A DNA stretch of 5,993 bases from assembly GCA_012513545.1 (NCBI GenBank), contig JAAZCB010000195.1, positions 1-5,993 of the forward strand, written 5' to 3'. Both the position numbers and the translations under genes were made by a program. Source of the stretch: Clostridiaceae bacterium. GTDB taxonomy: Bacteria > Bacillota_A > Clostridia > Acetivibrionales > Acetivibrionaceae. Positions 1-5,641 of this stretch are shown in pieces (position 1 is the stretch's first letter; each line of letters starts with the position of its first letter). The notes below the pieces were generated by a model. The model did no database searches. It saw nothing but the letters and a program-made list of their open reading frames with translations, and was not told where the DNA came from.

Positions 1-818
1 TCAATAAGATTATTGGAGATGTCATCCTTGAAGGATTCGACCCTAATGTGCTGAGTTGATGGAAAGATTGATTTAACCGGTACCTTGTAAGCAGCGTAAC
101 GATCCGAAACGATAGCTTGGGGTTGTCCCAAGTCCTTGGCAGAGTCGAGCAAGGTAAAAGCCTGCGGGGAATCCCGGTGGGGAGAGAGATGAAAACCAAT
201 AACAAAGCGAGTTTCCGAATCGACCAAAAACCATATGTAGTATTTAACGCCCTTTATCTTAACAACCGTTTCATCAACGTGCCACTCATCGGAATTGAAA
301 TCCAAGGATGAAATCAGTTCCAAGCGCATGTTATCAAACATCGGGGCAAAAGACTTACACCAGTTGCTGATAGTAGTATGCGAGACCTTGATATTGAAGA
401 TAACCCGCATAATCAAGGCTATGTTCCTAAAAGAGTTTTTACCCAGGTAGAACATAGACAGAGCAGTGATAATGATGTGAGCAGGATAACGCATACGCTT
501 AAAATCAGTCCGGCCCGCCAGCGATGACATAGATGGCGCAGCTATCACGGTTGGCTTGGCAACAAAGAAAGAATGATTACAGCTCCTGTCACAACAACGG
601 AAGTTTGTGTAATGTTCATGGTCATGGTGCAGGAAGCTTGGTCTGCCGCAAACAGGACAACAAGGGTAGTCGTTTTCAGGCCTTGACCTACCAGGTACAA
701 ACTGATGCTGGCATTTACGGCATAGATACTTTTGGAAACCAAACTTATCCTTGCCGTAGCGATAAAATGAATGAGAATTGTTGCATCTTGGGCATCTAAT
801 TGATACATTGTTTTGCAT
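1..818 (-). CDS. IS6/IS240-like DDE transposase with double zinc ribbon, 3' end cut by window edge
   Basis: The minus strand reads open from ATG (818-816) to the window edge: 272 codons plus two bases. AAGGAG-type ribosome site aaaggaga (835-828) lies 9 bases upstream of the ATG. The N-terminus carries two zinc-ribbon-like Cys sets: C9-x2-C12 with C33-x2-C36, then C54-x2-C57 with C76-x3-C80. A helical DNA-binding region follows (about residues 105-160, with SHTTISNWCK). The RNase H-fold catalytic core begins at DEWHVDET, whose D182 is the expected first catalytic Asp, as in IS6/IS240 transposases. D239 in VSDRYAAY is the likely second. The sequence ends in SFKDDISNNLI followed by bases 'ga', where family members normally have the catalytic Glu, so the third residue is probably cut at its codon. 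Activity cannot be judged because the C-terminus is missing. The visible part has no frameshift or stop. The double ribbon makes it longer than IS26-type enzymes. Confidence 0.9.
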   Translation of the reverse strand, partial: MQNNVSIRCPRCNNSHSFYRYGKDKFGFQKYLCRKCQHQFVPGRSRPENDYPCCPVCGRPSFLHHDHEHYTNFRCCDRSCNHSFFVAKPTVIAAPSMSSLAGRTDFKRMRYPAHIIITALSMFYLGKNSFRNIALIMRVIFNIKVSHTTISNWCKSFAPMFDNMRLELISSLDFNSDEWHVDETVVKIKGVKYYIWFLVDSETRFVIGFHLSPHRDSPQAFTLLDSAKDLGQPQAIVSDRYAAYKVPVKSIFPSTQHIRVESFKDDISNNLI

Positions 819-892
819 GAGGACTTGTCTCCTTTCGGGAGGTATTTGTTTTGTTGCAAAAACAGTGTACCAAAGGGGATGGCAAGTCCTCA
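818..892. repeat. Perfect 10-base inverted repeat flanking the transposase leader
   Basis: TGAGGACTTG at 818-827 and CAAGTCCTCA at 883-892 are exact reverse complements, separated by 55 bases. The left arm touches the transposase start codon (its first base, 818, pairs with the A of the ATG); the right arm is near the proposed promoter -35 box. It could be a paired protein-binding site, a long-range mRNA pairing that hides the start, or a subterminal transposase site. The last would require the element to extend beyond 871. Confidence 0.45.
853..871 (-). repeat. Candidate terminal inverted repeat of the IS6-like element
   Basis: The plus strand reads GTTGCAAAAACAGTGTACC, and its reverse complement starts with GG and contains CTGTT and TTGCAA. 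The pattern resembles IS6-family ends. Its partner at the far end of the element is not in the window, so the repeat cannot be confirmed here. Confidence 0.4.
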
Positions 893-893
893 A
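864..893 (-). promoter_or_regulatory. Possible weak sigma-A-type promoter for the transposase
   Basis: On the minus strand, TTGAGG (893-888) and TACACT (869-864) are separated by 18 bases and each match the -35 and -10 consensus at four of six positions. The site lies 46 bases upstream of the transposase start codon. If the IS ends at 871, the -35 box would be in flanking DNA, making this a chance hybrid promoter. The matches are weak and A+T-rich DNA gives such hits often. Confidence 0.22.
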
Positions 894-904
894 TTTTCAT
901 TTAA

Positions 905-928
905 GTTTACAAAACGAAAGCTGTAAAC
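905..928 (+). promoter_or_regulatory. Small hairpin or operator-like inverted repeat just before the glycosyltransferase ribosome site
   Basis: GTTTACA (905-911) and TGTAAAC (922-928) form a perfect 7-base inverted repeat around a 10-base spacer. It ends directly against the ribosome-binding site (929-934). It could be an operator half-site pair or an mRNA hairpin next to the ribosome site. The stem is A+T-rich and has no U-tract, so it is not a terminator. No convincing sigma-A promoter for the operon was found in 819-939. Confidence 0.25.
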
Positions 929-934
929 AGGAGG
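929..934 (+). promoter_or_regulatory. Ribosome-binding site that fixes the glycosyltransferase start at 940
   Basis: A perfect AGGAGG lies 5 bases before ATG 940. The open frame extends further upstream to an ATG at 778, but that start has no ribosome site and overlaps the divergent transposase gene, so 940 is chosen. Confidence 0.85.
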
Positions 935-939
935 TTAAC

Positions 940-3003
940 ATGGGGATAGACATACCTGCTCAAAATAGAAGTGAAATAACGCCAGAACAAAAAAAAGTGA
1001 ATAAAATGTTAAAGCAGAAGCGTAAAAAAGAAGCCCTGACATATTTGATCAAGCTATGCCAGGACGATGTGTCGGCAAAATTGTACGAAGAAATATTACT
1101 AAAAGAGTTTTATTATCCACATGCCGCAAGCTATCGGGCACATTATGAAAAGAATCGTCGGATTTTAGGGGAGTATCCTTATTTTCGGGCGGAATTGAGC
1201 ACAGAAGTAAGCGAATTAGATTTCCTGCTATTGAAATGTGATGAAGAATACTACAAATATGATATCTTGACAAAGAAAATGGAAAAGATCATGTTCCCCC
1301 ATCCCCAGGATACGCTGAACACCAGGGCCGAAGAGGGAAAGGTTATTTTTCTAAGCAATTACTATCATTTCAAAAAGATATTTAAAATTGAAATAGAGAA
1401 TCGCAAAGATAATAAGATTTTTCCCTGGATGAAGGACCCATTATACCTCTATTACGATAACATTGCTCTATTACTGCCCTACATGCAGTGCTTTGATTTT
1501 AGCCTCCTGCTCAAAAGTGAAAGGGTAGTGTTTTTATTTGGCAAGCCAGAGTTATCCAGGTGGTTTGAAAATATACAAGTGAAATTACCGGATGTTTATC
1601 TTAACCTGGATGATAACGACGATATAATTCAAACAATCATGACGATTAAACTAGCAAATGATAAGGAATATTGGGAAAACAAAAGGAAGGTAAGCGAATA
1701 CTACTCGGATTTGTCCAAACAGGATCTTTACAATAGACTCATATCCGGCAAACCCCGCATAGTTTTTTTTACCGGCCTCGCATCGACTGCTACCCAATAC
1801 TATATCCGGGATCTGGCCCGGGCCTGTAACCGTCTGCAGATACCCAATCGAGTTATTAGAGAACAAGGTAATTTGTTTCGCGTAACCAGTGGAGATCTTT
1901 TCAGGATACTGAATGATTTTCACCCTGATATATTTATTGTGATCAATGACTTCCGCTATCAACATCCTTATATACCTGCTAATATGCTCTATTTTAATTG
2001 GGCAATGGATCCATATGAAAGAATGTCCTATGATAGTGCGGAAAAAACAACGGATTTGGACTTTATTCTTGATATATGGATTTCAAACAAACAGTCTCTT
2101 CTGACCAGGGGTCACCCGGAGGAGAGAATAATCGAGGGTCCTATTATTGTGCCTGATGCTGAATTATTCCGGGAGTATGATTTATCAGAGGAAGAACAAA
2201 GAGAATATGGATGCGATATTTGTTTGTTTTCCAATTCCGGTAACCCCAAGGAGGGATTGGAGAACTTTTTGAAAACGTTAAGAGACAGTCCGATTTATTC
2301 GACACTGGAAAAACTGTATACTGCTGCCTATGAAGGATTGTATCACAGATTCTATGCAGGTGACTGGCTCTATAGTGATGACGAATACAGAACCTTATTA
2401 GAAGGTTATCGCCAGGAATACAATCTTTCTCTGATCGACGAACATATAAATGCGACCGTGTCCAAGTTCAGGGAATTGGTAGGCTGGGTAATAATGCGTT
2501 CAATTCCGATGGAATGGCTGCATGAAAAAGGCTATGACATGAAACTCTGGGGCAAGGCATGGTTGAATCACCCGACCTTGAGCAAATATGCGCAAGGAGT
2601 TGCGGAAAACGGGGAAAAGCTGGCTAAGGTCATAAAAGCTAGTAAAATCGTTATCGGTACCAATTCTGTCGCTTCAGCACACCCGCGAGTATTTGAAACC
2701 TTTCTAAGCGGGGGGTTATATATGGGTGTAAATATCCCTGCCCAGCATGACTATGCGGATGTCAGAAGATTTCTGGAGGAGGATAAGGAGATAGTCTTTT
2801 TTTATAACAAAGAGGACTTATTTAGAAAAGTAGATTATTATCTCGAAAACGAAGAAAGAAGAAAAGAGGTAATAAAAAATTCCCAAAAGAAGATAAGAAG
2901 TAAAGTAAACTATGATACCTTCTTTCCCCAAATTTTGGCGGAAGTTGCAGTTAGGTTAAAGCGGCAGATCGACAGAGATCGGGAAACTGAGGTGAAAATT
3001 TGA
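940..3003 (+). CDS. CgeB-like cytosolic glycosyltransferase, 687 aa
   Basis: A predicted glycosyltransferase that would transfer a sugar from a nucleotide donor to an unknown acceptor. No signal peptide or membrane segment is visible, so it is probably cytosolic. Residues 1-265 are a charged, Tyr/Lys/Glu-rich region including RVVFLFGKPE (195-204), perhaps a degenerate Rossmann unit; I do not recognise it as a named family. A Rossmann-like strand starts at about 273 (RIVFFTGLASTA). The C-terminal part resembles the Glyco_trans_1_2/CgeB family: LWGK (536-539), then GTNSVASAHPRVFETFLSGG (573-592) with R583 and E586 where the family has its R-x-x-E donor-binding segment, then EEDKEIVFFYNKEDLFRKVDYYL, a typical closing segment. 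It is first in the operon, and its stop overlaps the next start by 4 bases. The domain order recalls glycosyltransferases near flagellin or spore-coat glycosylation genes. The class is fairly secure; substrate and acceptor are unknown. Confidence 0.8.
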   Translation: MGIDIPAQNRSEITPEQKKVNKMLKQKRKKEALTYLIKLCQDDVSAKLYEEILLKEFYYPHAASYRAHYEKNRRILGEYPYFRAELSTEVSELDFLLLKCDEEYYKYDILTKKMEKIMFPHPQDTLNTRAEEGKVIFLSNYYHFKKIFKIEIENRKDNKIFPWMKDPLYLYYDNIALLLPYMQCFDFSLLLKSERVVFLFGKPELSRWFENIQVKLPDVYLNLDDNDDIIQTIMTIKLANDKEYWENKRKVSEYYSDLSKQDLYNRLISGKPRIVFFTGLASTATQYYIRDLARACNRLQIPNRVIREQGNLFRVTSGDLFRILNDFHPDIFIVINDFRYQHPYIPANMLYFNWAMDPYERMSYDSAEKTTDLDFILDIWISNKQSLLTRGHPEERIIEGPIIVPDAELFREYDLSEEEQREYGCDICLFSNSGNPKEGLENFLKTLRDSPIYSTLEKLYTAAYEGLYHRFYAGDWLYSDDEYRTLLEGYRQEYNLSLIDEHINATVSKFRELVGWVIMRSIPMEWLHEKGYDMKLWGKAWLNHPTLSKYAQGVAENGEKLAKVIKASKIVIGTNSVASAHPRVFETFLSGGLYMGVNIPAQHDYADVRRFLEEDKEIVFFYNKEDLFRKVDYYLENEERRKEVIKNSQKKIRSKVNYDTFFPQILAEVAVRLKRQIDRDRETEVKI
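2989..2995 (+). promoter_or_regulatory. Extended ribosome-binding site supporting a TTG start at 3000
   Basis: GAGGTGA is a full match to the extended anti-Shine-Dalgarno partner, inside the end of the preceding gene. Its GAGG core ends 7 bases before TTG 3000. Translation from TTG puts the conserved HGVFDLLHPGH motif at the usual distance from the N-terminus, and no upstream or nearby downstream ATG serves better. Confidence 0.8.
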
Positions 3004-4535
3004 AAATAATAAGCCTGCAGGACTTCAAAACTAAAAGGGATACTTTTCGCTGTCAGGGGAACAAAGTTATCCACTGCCATGGCGTTTTCGATTTACTGCA
3101 TCCAGGTCATATAGCCCATTTTGAGGAAGCCAAGCAATTAGGTGATGTCCTGGTGATAAGCGTTACAGCTGCTCCCTATGTGAATAAGGGACCGGGACGT
3201 CCCTACTTCTCGGATGAACTACGCATGAGATCACTAGCGGCTTTGGAATGTGTAGATTACGTAGTTCTGTCTGAGAATGAAACCGCTATTGAAATCATTG
3301 AGAACATCAAACCTGATTATTATGTGAAGGGCAAGGAATATGAAGATTACGAAGCAGATATAACCCAGAACATAGAAAAAGAAATAGCTGCGGTCAGAGA
3401 ATATGGCGGAGACGTTTATTTTACCGATGATAGGATTGTTTTTAGTTCCACCAAGCTGTTGAACCATAACTTTGAAGTATTTCCGCCAGGAGTTAAGGAA
3501 TATACACAAGATTTAGCGGCTAGATATAGTTTTGCAGAAATTAAAAATATTGTGGAGGATTTATCCGTCCGCAAGGTTTTGGTAGTTGGGGATGCCGTAA
3601 TAGATGAATATGTGTTTTCTAGTGTCATGGGTTTAATGTCTAAAGATAGAGGGCTATCAAGTCGGTATCTAAAAGAAGAAACCTATTTGGGCGGAGCCCT
3701 GGTTGTAGCCAGGCATCTCGCAGCTTTTTCGAAAAACGTCAGCGTATGCACCTTAATCGGACAGGAAGCCCCTATACATAGTCAGATGTTAAATGAACTG
3801 AGCAAGGATATGTTTCTGGATCTATGTATAGATCCATTTTTCCAGACCACCAGAAAAAGACGCTTTATTGAAAAACGGGGAATCAGGGACGAATATGATA
3901 AGCTCTTTTCCATCAATTACTTGATGGAGGAAGAACAAAGCGACAAAGTAAATAGAAATGTCTTTTATCAAAAACTTGAAAAAACAATTCCTGCTTTTGA
4001 TGTAGTTATTGTGGCTGATTACGGGCATGGTGCACTGGATCAAAAGGCGATGGATATTATCCAGGAGAAATCCAATTTTATGGCCTTAAACTGTCAAACC
4101 AATTCTACAAACTTCGGTATGAATTTAATAACAAAATACGATCGGGCTGATGTATTTACATTGGATCAGAGAGAGATCAGTTTAGCATGCAGCTCCCGTT
4201 CTACCGAGTATCCTCTTTTGTTGGCCAGACTTAAGCAGCGTTTGAAAAGCCGGGGGGGTTGGCTTACACTTGGTTCATTAGGAGCAATGTCGATCGATGC
4301 AGATGGTAATACAACCCAGGCACCAGCGCTTACATTGAATGTTCAAGATACGGTAGGAGCCGGAGACGCCTTTTTTGCAATAAGCAGTTTATGTGCCGGG
4401 CTGGAATTACCTTTTGATATAGGGGCTTTTTTCGGCAACATTGCCGGCGCATTAGCGGCCAATGTGATTGGAAATTCCAGGGCTACAAATAAACCGGAAT
4501 TTCTAAAATTCCTCGCAACACTATTAAATTATTAA
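3000..4535 (+). CDS. Cytidylyltransferase-like / PfkB (RfaE-like) sugar kinase fusion, 511 aa, reversed HldE domain order
   Basis: Probably phosphorylates a sugar (phosphate) at C1 and activates it with a nucleotide, as HldE does for heptose. Residues 1-160 are a cytidylyltransferase-fold domain: HGVFDLLHPGH with the HxGH signature at 34-37, KGPGRPYF (63-70), KPDYYVKGKEYED (104-116) and SSTKLLN (149-155). Residues 190-511 are a PfkB-type kinase: VGDAVIDEY (196-204), LGGALVVARHLA (230-241) and DTVGAGDAFF (450-459), where D456 is the expected catalytic base. E. coli HldE has the kinase first and the transferase second; here the order is reversed. The usual Asn of the first kinase signature (GGAANVA) is Val235. 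QTNSTNFGMNLITKY (366-380) looks like a subfamily signature. It starts at TTG, overlapping the upstream stop by 4 bases. The sugar and nucleotide (ADP, CDP or GDP) cannot be read from the sequence; I avoid the name hldE for that reason. Confidence 0.88.
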   Translation: MKIISLQDFKTKRDTFRCQGNKVIHCHGVFDLLHPGHIAHFEEAKQLGDVLVISVTAAPYVNKGPGRPYFSDELRMRSLAALECVDYVVLSENETAIEIIENIKPDYYVKGKEYEDYEADITQNIEKEIAAVREYGGDVYFTDDRIVFSSTKLLNHNFEVFPPGVKEYTQDLAARYSFAEIKNIVEDLSVRKVLVVGDAVIDEYVFSSVMGLMSKDRGLSSRYLKEETYLGGALVVARHLAAFSKNVSVCTLIGQEAPIHSQMLNELSKDMFLDLCIDPFFQTTRKRRFIEKRGIRDEYDKLFSINYLMEEEQSDKVNRNVFYQKLEKTIPAFDVVIVADYGHGALDQKAMDIIQEKSNFMALNCQTNSTNFGMNLITKYDRADVFTLDQREISLACSSRSTEYPLLLARLKQRLKSRGGWLTLGSLGAMSIDADGNTTQAPALTLNVQDTVGAGDAFFAISSLCAGLELPFDIGAFFGNIAGALAANVIGNSRATNKPEFLKFLATLLNY

Positions 4536-4541
4536 ATAGTG
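4519..4541 (+). repeat. A+T-rich inverted repeat spanning the kinase fusion stop codon and reaching the next ribosome site
   Basis: CACTATT (4519-4525) and AATAGTG (4535-4541) are exact reverse complements around a 9-base loop. The right arm ends on the first base of GAGGA (4541-4545), the ribosome site for ATG 4555. It has no U-tract and only two G-C pairs among its seven, so it is unlikely to terminate transcription. At most it would modestly mask the downstream ribosome site or mark translational coupling. Confidence 0.25.
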
Positions 4542-4554
4542 AGGATTACTGAAA

Positions 4555-5619
4555 ATGGCAGATGATCTTCGAATAGATTCTCATAAGCTAATATATCATC
4601 CTGAAAGAATTGCGGAGTGGCTGCAAAAGGGTGATGTATATCCACTTACTATCGAAATATCGCCTTCGGGAGCATGCAACTATCGATGCGTGTTTTGCGC
4701 ATTTGACTACCTAAACTATGTACCGGAGCTGCTTGAAAGAGACCTCATGATCAGGTTACTGGATGAGTCGCACGAGAATGGAGTAAAAAGTGTTGTTGTT
4801 TGTGGAGAGGGTGAGCCTTTAATCAACAAACACACCCCAGACATCATCAATTATGCCCGAGGCATAGGAATGGATGTCGGGATGGCCAGCAATGGCGTCC
4901 TATTTACCCCAGAAGTTGCCCAATATTGCTTAAAATCGTTGACCTGGATACGTATCAGCCTAAACGCTGGTTCCGATGAAAACCACCAGAAGATACATAA
5001 GAGCAAACGTGGAGATTACGCTAAAATCCTCAATAATCTTAGGTATGCCGTTGAGGTTAAAAAACGAAACGGATTGACAGCCACCATAGGAGTGCAGCTT
5101 TTGCTGATTCCGGATAACTTTCATGAAGCGTACAGTTTGGCGGTTCAGTTAAAGGAAATCGGAGTAGATTACTTTACGGTCAAACCATACTCCCAACATC
5201 CGCAGAGCGGGTCCCGGATAGATGAGGGCTTTGATTACAGCGCTTTCCTTGTTATGGAAGAAAAGCTGAATCAGCTGAGCACAGCAGATTACAGCATTAT
5301 TTTCCGGTCTGCTTCCATGAAAAAGCTGAATCAGCAAAGGCAATACCAGCATTGCTGGGGCCTGCCTTTTTGGGCTTATATAGATGCAAAAGCCAATGTT
5401 TATGCATGTATTTCCTATGTAGGCGATGATCGCTTTTGTTACGGCAATTTAAAAGAAAATGGTTTCAGAGAGTTATGGCAAGGAGAGAAAAGAAGGATGG
5501 TAATAGAGCATGTGGCCCGTATGGATCTGGATGGGTGTCGAGAACTGTGTCGGCTTGATGAAATAAACCGTTATCTCCAGCAGATCAAGTATCCAAGCGG
5601 ACATGTCAATTTTATATAG
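4555..5619 (+). CDS. Radical SAM protein with SPASM-like Cys-rich C-terminus, 354 aa
   Basis: A radical SAM enzyme expected to bind a [4Fe-4S] cluster and cleave S-adenosylmethionine to a 5'-deoxyadenosyl radical. The cluster motif is CNYRCVFC with C41, C45 and C48 (CX3CX2C). CGEGEPL (83-89) matches the GGE-type SAM amino-group motif. ASNGVLF and RISLNAGSDENHQKIH follow at the expected barrel positions. The C-terminus has C267, C285, C295, C328 and C332, spaced as in a SPASM or shorter twitch domain that would carry one or two auxiliary clusters; GNLKENGFRELWQGEKR is typical of that region. Start ATG 4555 has GAGGA 9 bases upstream and a 19-base gap from the preceding stop. Other SPASM enzymes oxidise alcohols or modify peptides. 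No precursor peptide is seen here and the neighbours handle sugars, so dehydrogenation, epimerisation or rearrangement of a sugar is the favoured inference. The reaction is unknown. Confidence 0.87.
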   Translation: MADDLRIDSHKLIYHPERIAEWLQKGDVYPLTIEISPSGACNYRCVFCAFDYLNYVPELLERDLMIRLLDESHENGVKSVVVCGEGEPLINKHTPDIINYARGIGMDVGMASNGVLFTPEVAQYCLKSLTWIRISLNAGSDENHQKIHKSKRGDYAKILNNLRYAVEVKKRNGLTATIGVQLLLIPDNFHEAYSLAVQLKEIGVDYFTVKPYSQHPQSGSRIDEGFDYSAFLVMEEKLNQLSTADYSIIFRSASMKKLNQQRQYQHCWGLPFWAYIDAKANVYACISYVGDDRFCYGNLKENGFRELWQGEKRRMVIEHVARMDLDGCRELCRLDEINRYLQQIKYPSGHVNFI

Positions 5620-5641
5620 ATGAAACTGAAGGAGATCAAAT

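Larger units (their letters stand above)
1..871 (-). mobile_element. Partial IS6-like insertion sequence, right part only
   Basis: The transposase gene defines the element; the other end lies outside the window. Read on the minus strand from 871, the sequence begins GGTACACTGTTTTTGCAAC. This resembles the GG...CTGTTGCAAA termini known for IS6-family elements such as IS26. The distance from this end to the transposase ATG is 53 bases, similar to the short leaders in that family. On this reading bases 872-879 (aaagggga) would be the 8-base target duplication. The boundary is inferred from one end only and may be wrong by tens of bases. Confidence 0.5.

Noticed and set aside
545..859. A 104-codon minus-strand open frame and plus-strand frames at 117-311 and 533-799
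   Set aside because: They overlap the transposase in other frames. The transposase frame shows zinc ribbons and the catalytic DDE residues; these others show no domain and no suitable ribosome site.
854..882. Complete outward hybrid promoter from the IS end (TTGCAA plus a -10)
   Set aside because: The region 16-18 bases downstream is G-rich (gggatggc) with at most two matches to TATAAT. It is kept only as a possibility in the IS finding.
880..895. Sigma-54-like promoter TGGCAAG upstream of the operon
   Set aside because: The -24-like TGGCA is present, but the -12 position reads CAATT rather than TTGCA, so it does not meet the consensus.
778..939. Upstream extension of the glycosyltransferase frame to ATG 778
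   Set aside because: It has no ribosome site there, overlaps the divergent transposase start, and encodes Cys- and Leu-rich sequence unlike the rest of the protein. ATG 940 has a perfect AGGAGG.
4519..4541. Intrinsic terminator after the kinase fusion gene
   Set aside because: The inverted repeat is A+T-rich with no following T-run, and the next gene starts 14 bases on with its own ribosome site.
1049..5352. Minus-strand open frames of 67-104 codons inside the operon genes
   Set aside because: Each lies fully antisense to a gene with clear protein-family motifs and has no supporting ribosome site or domain.
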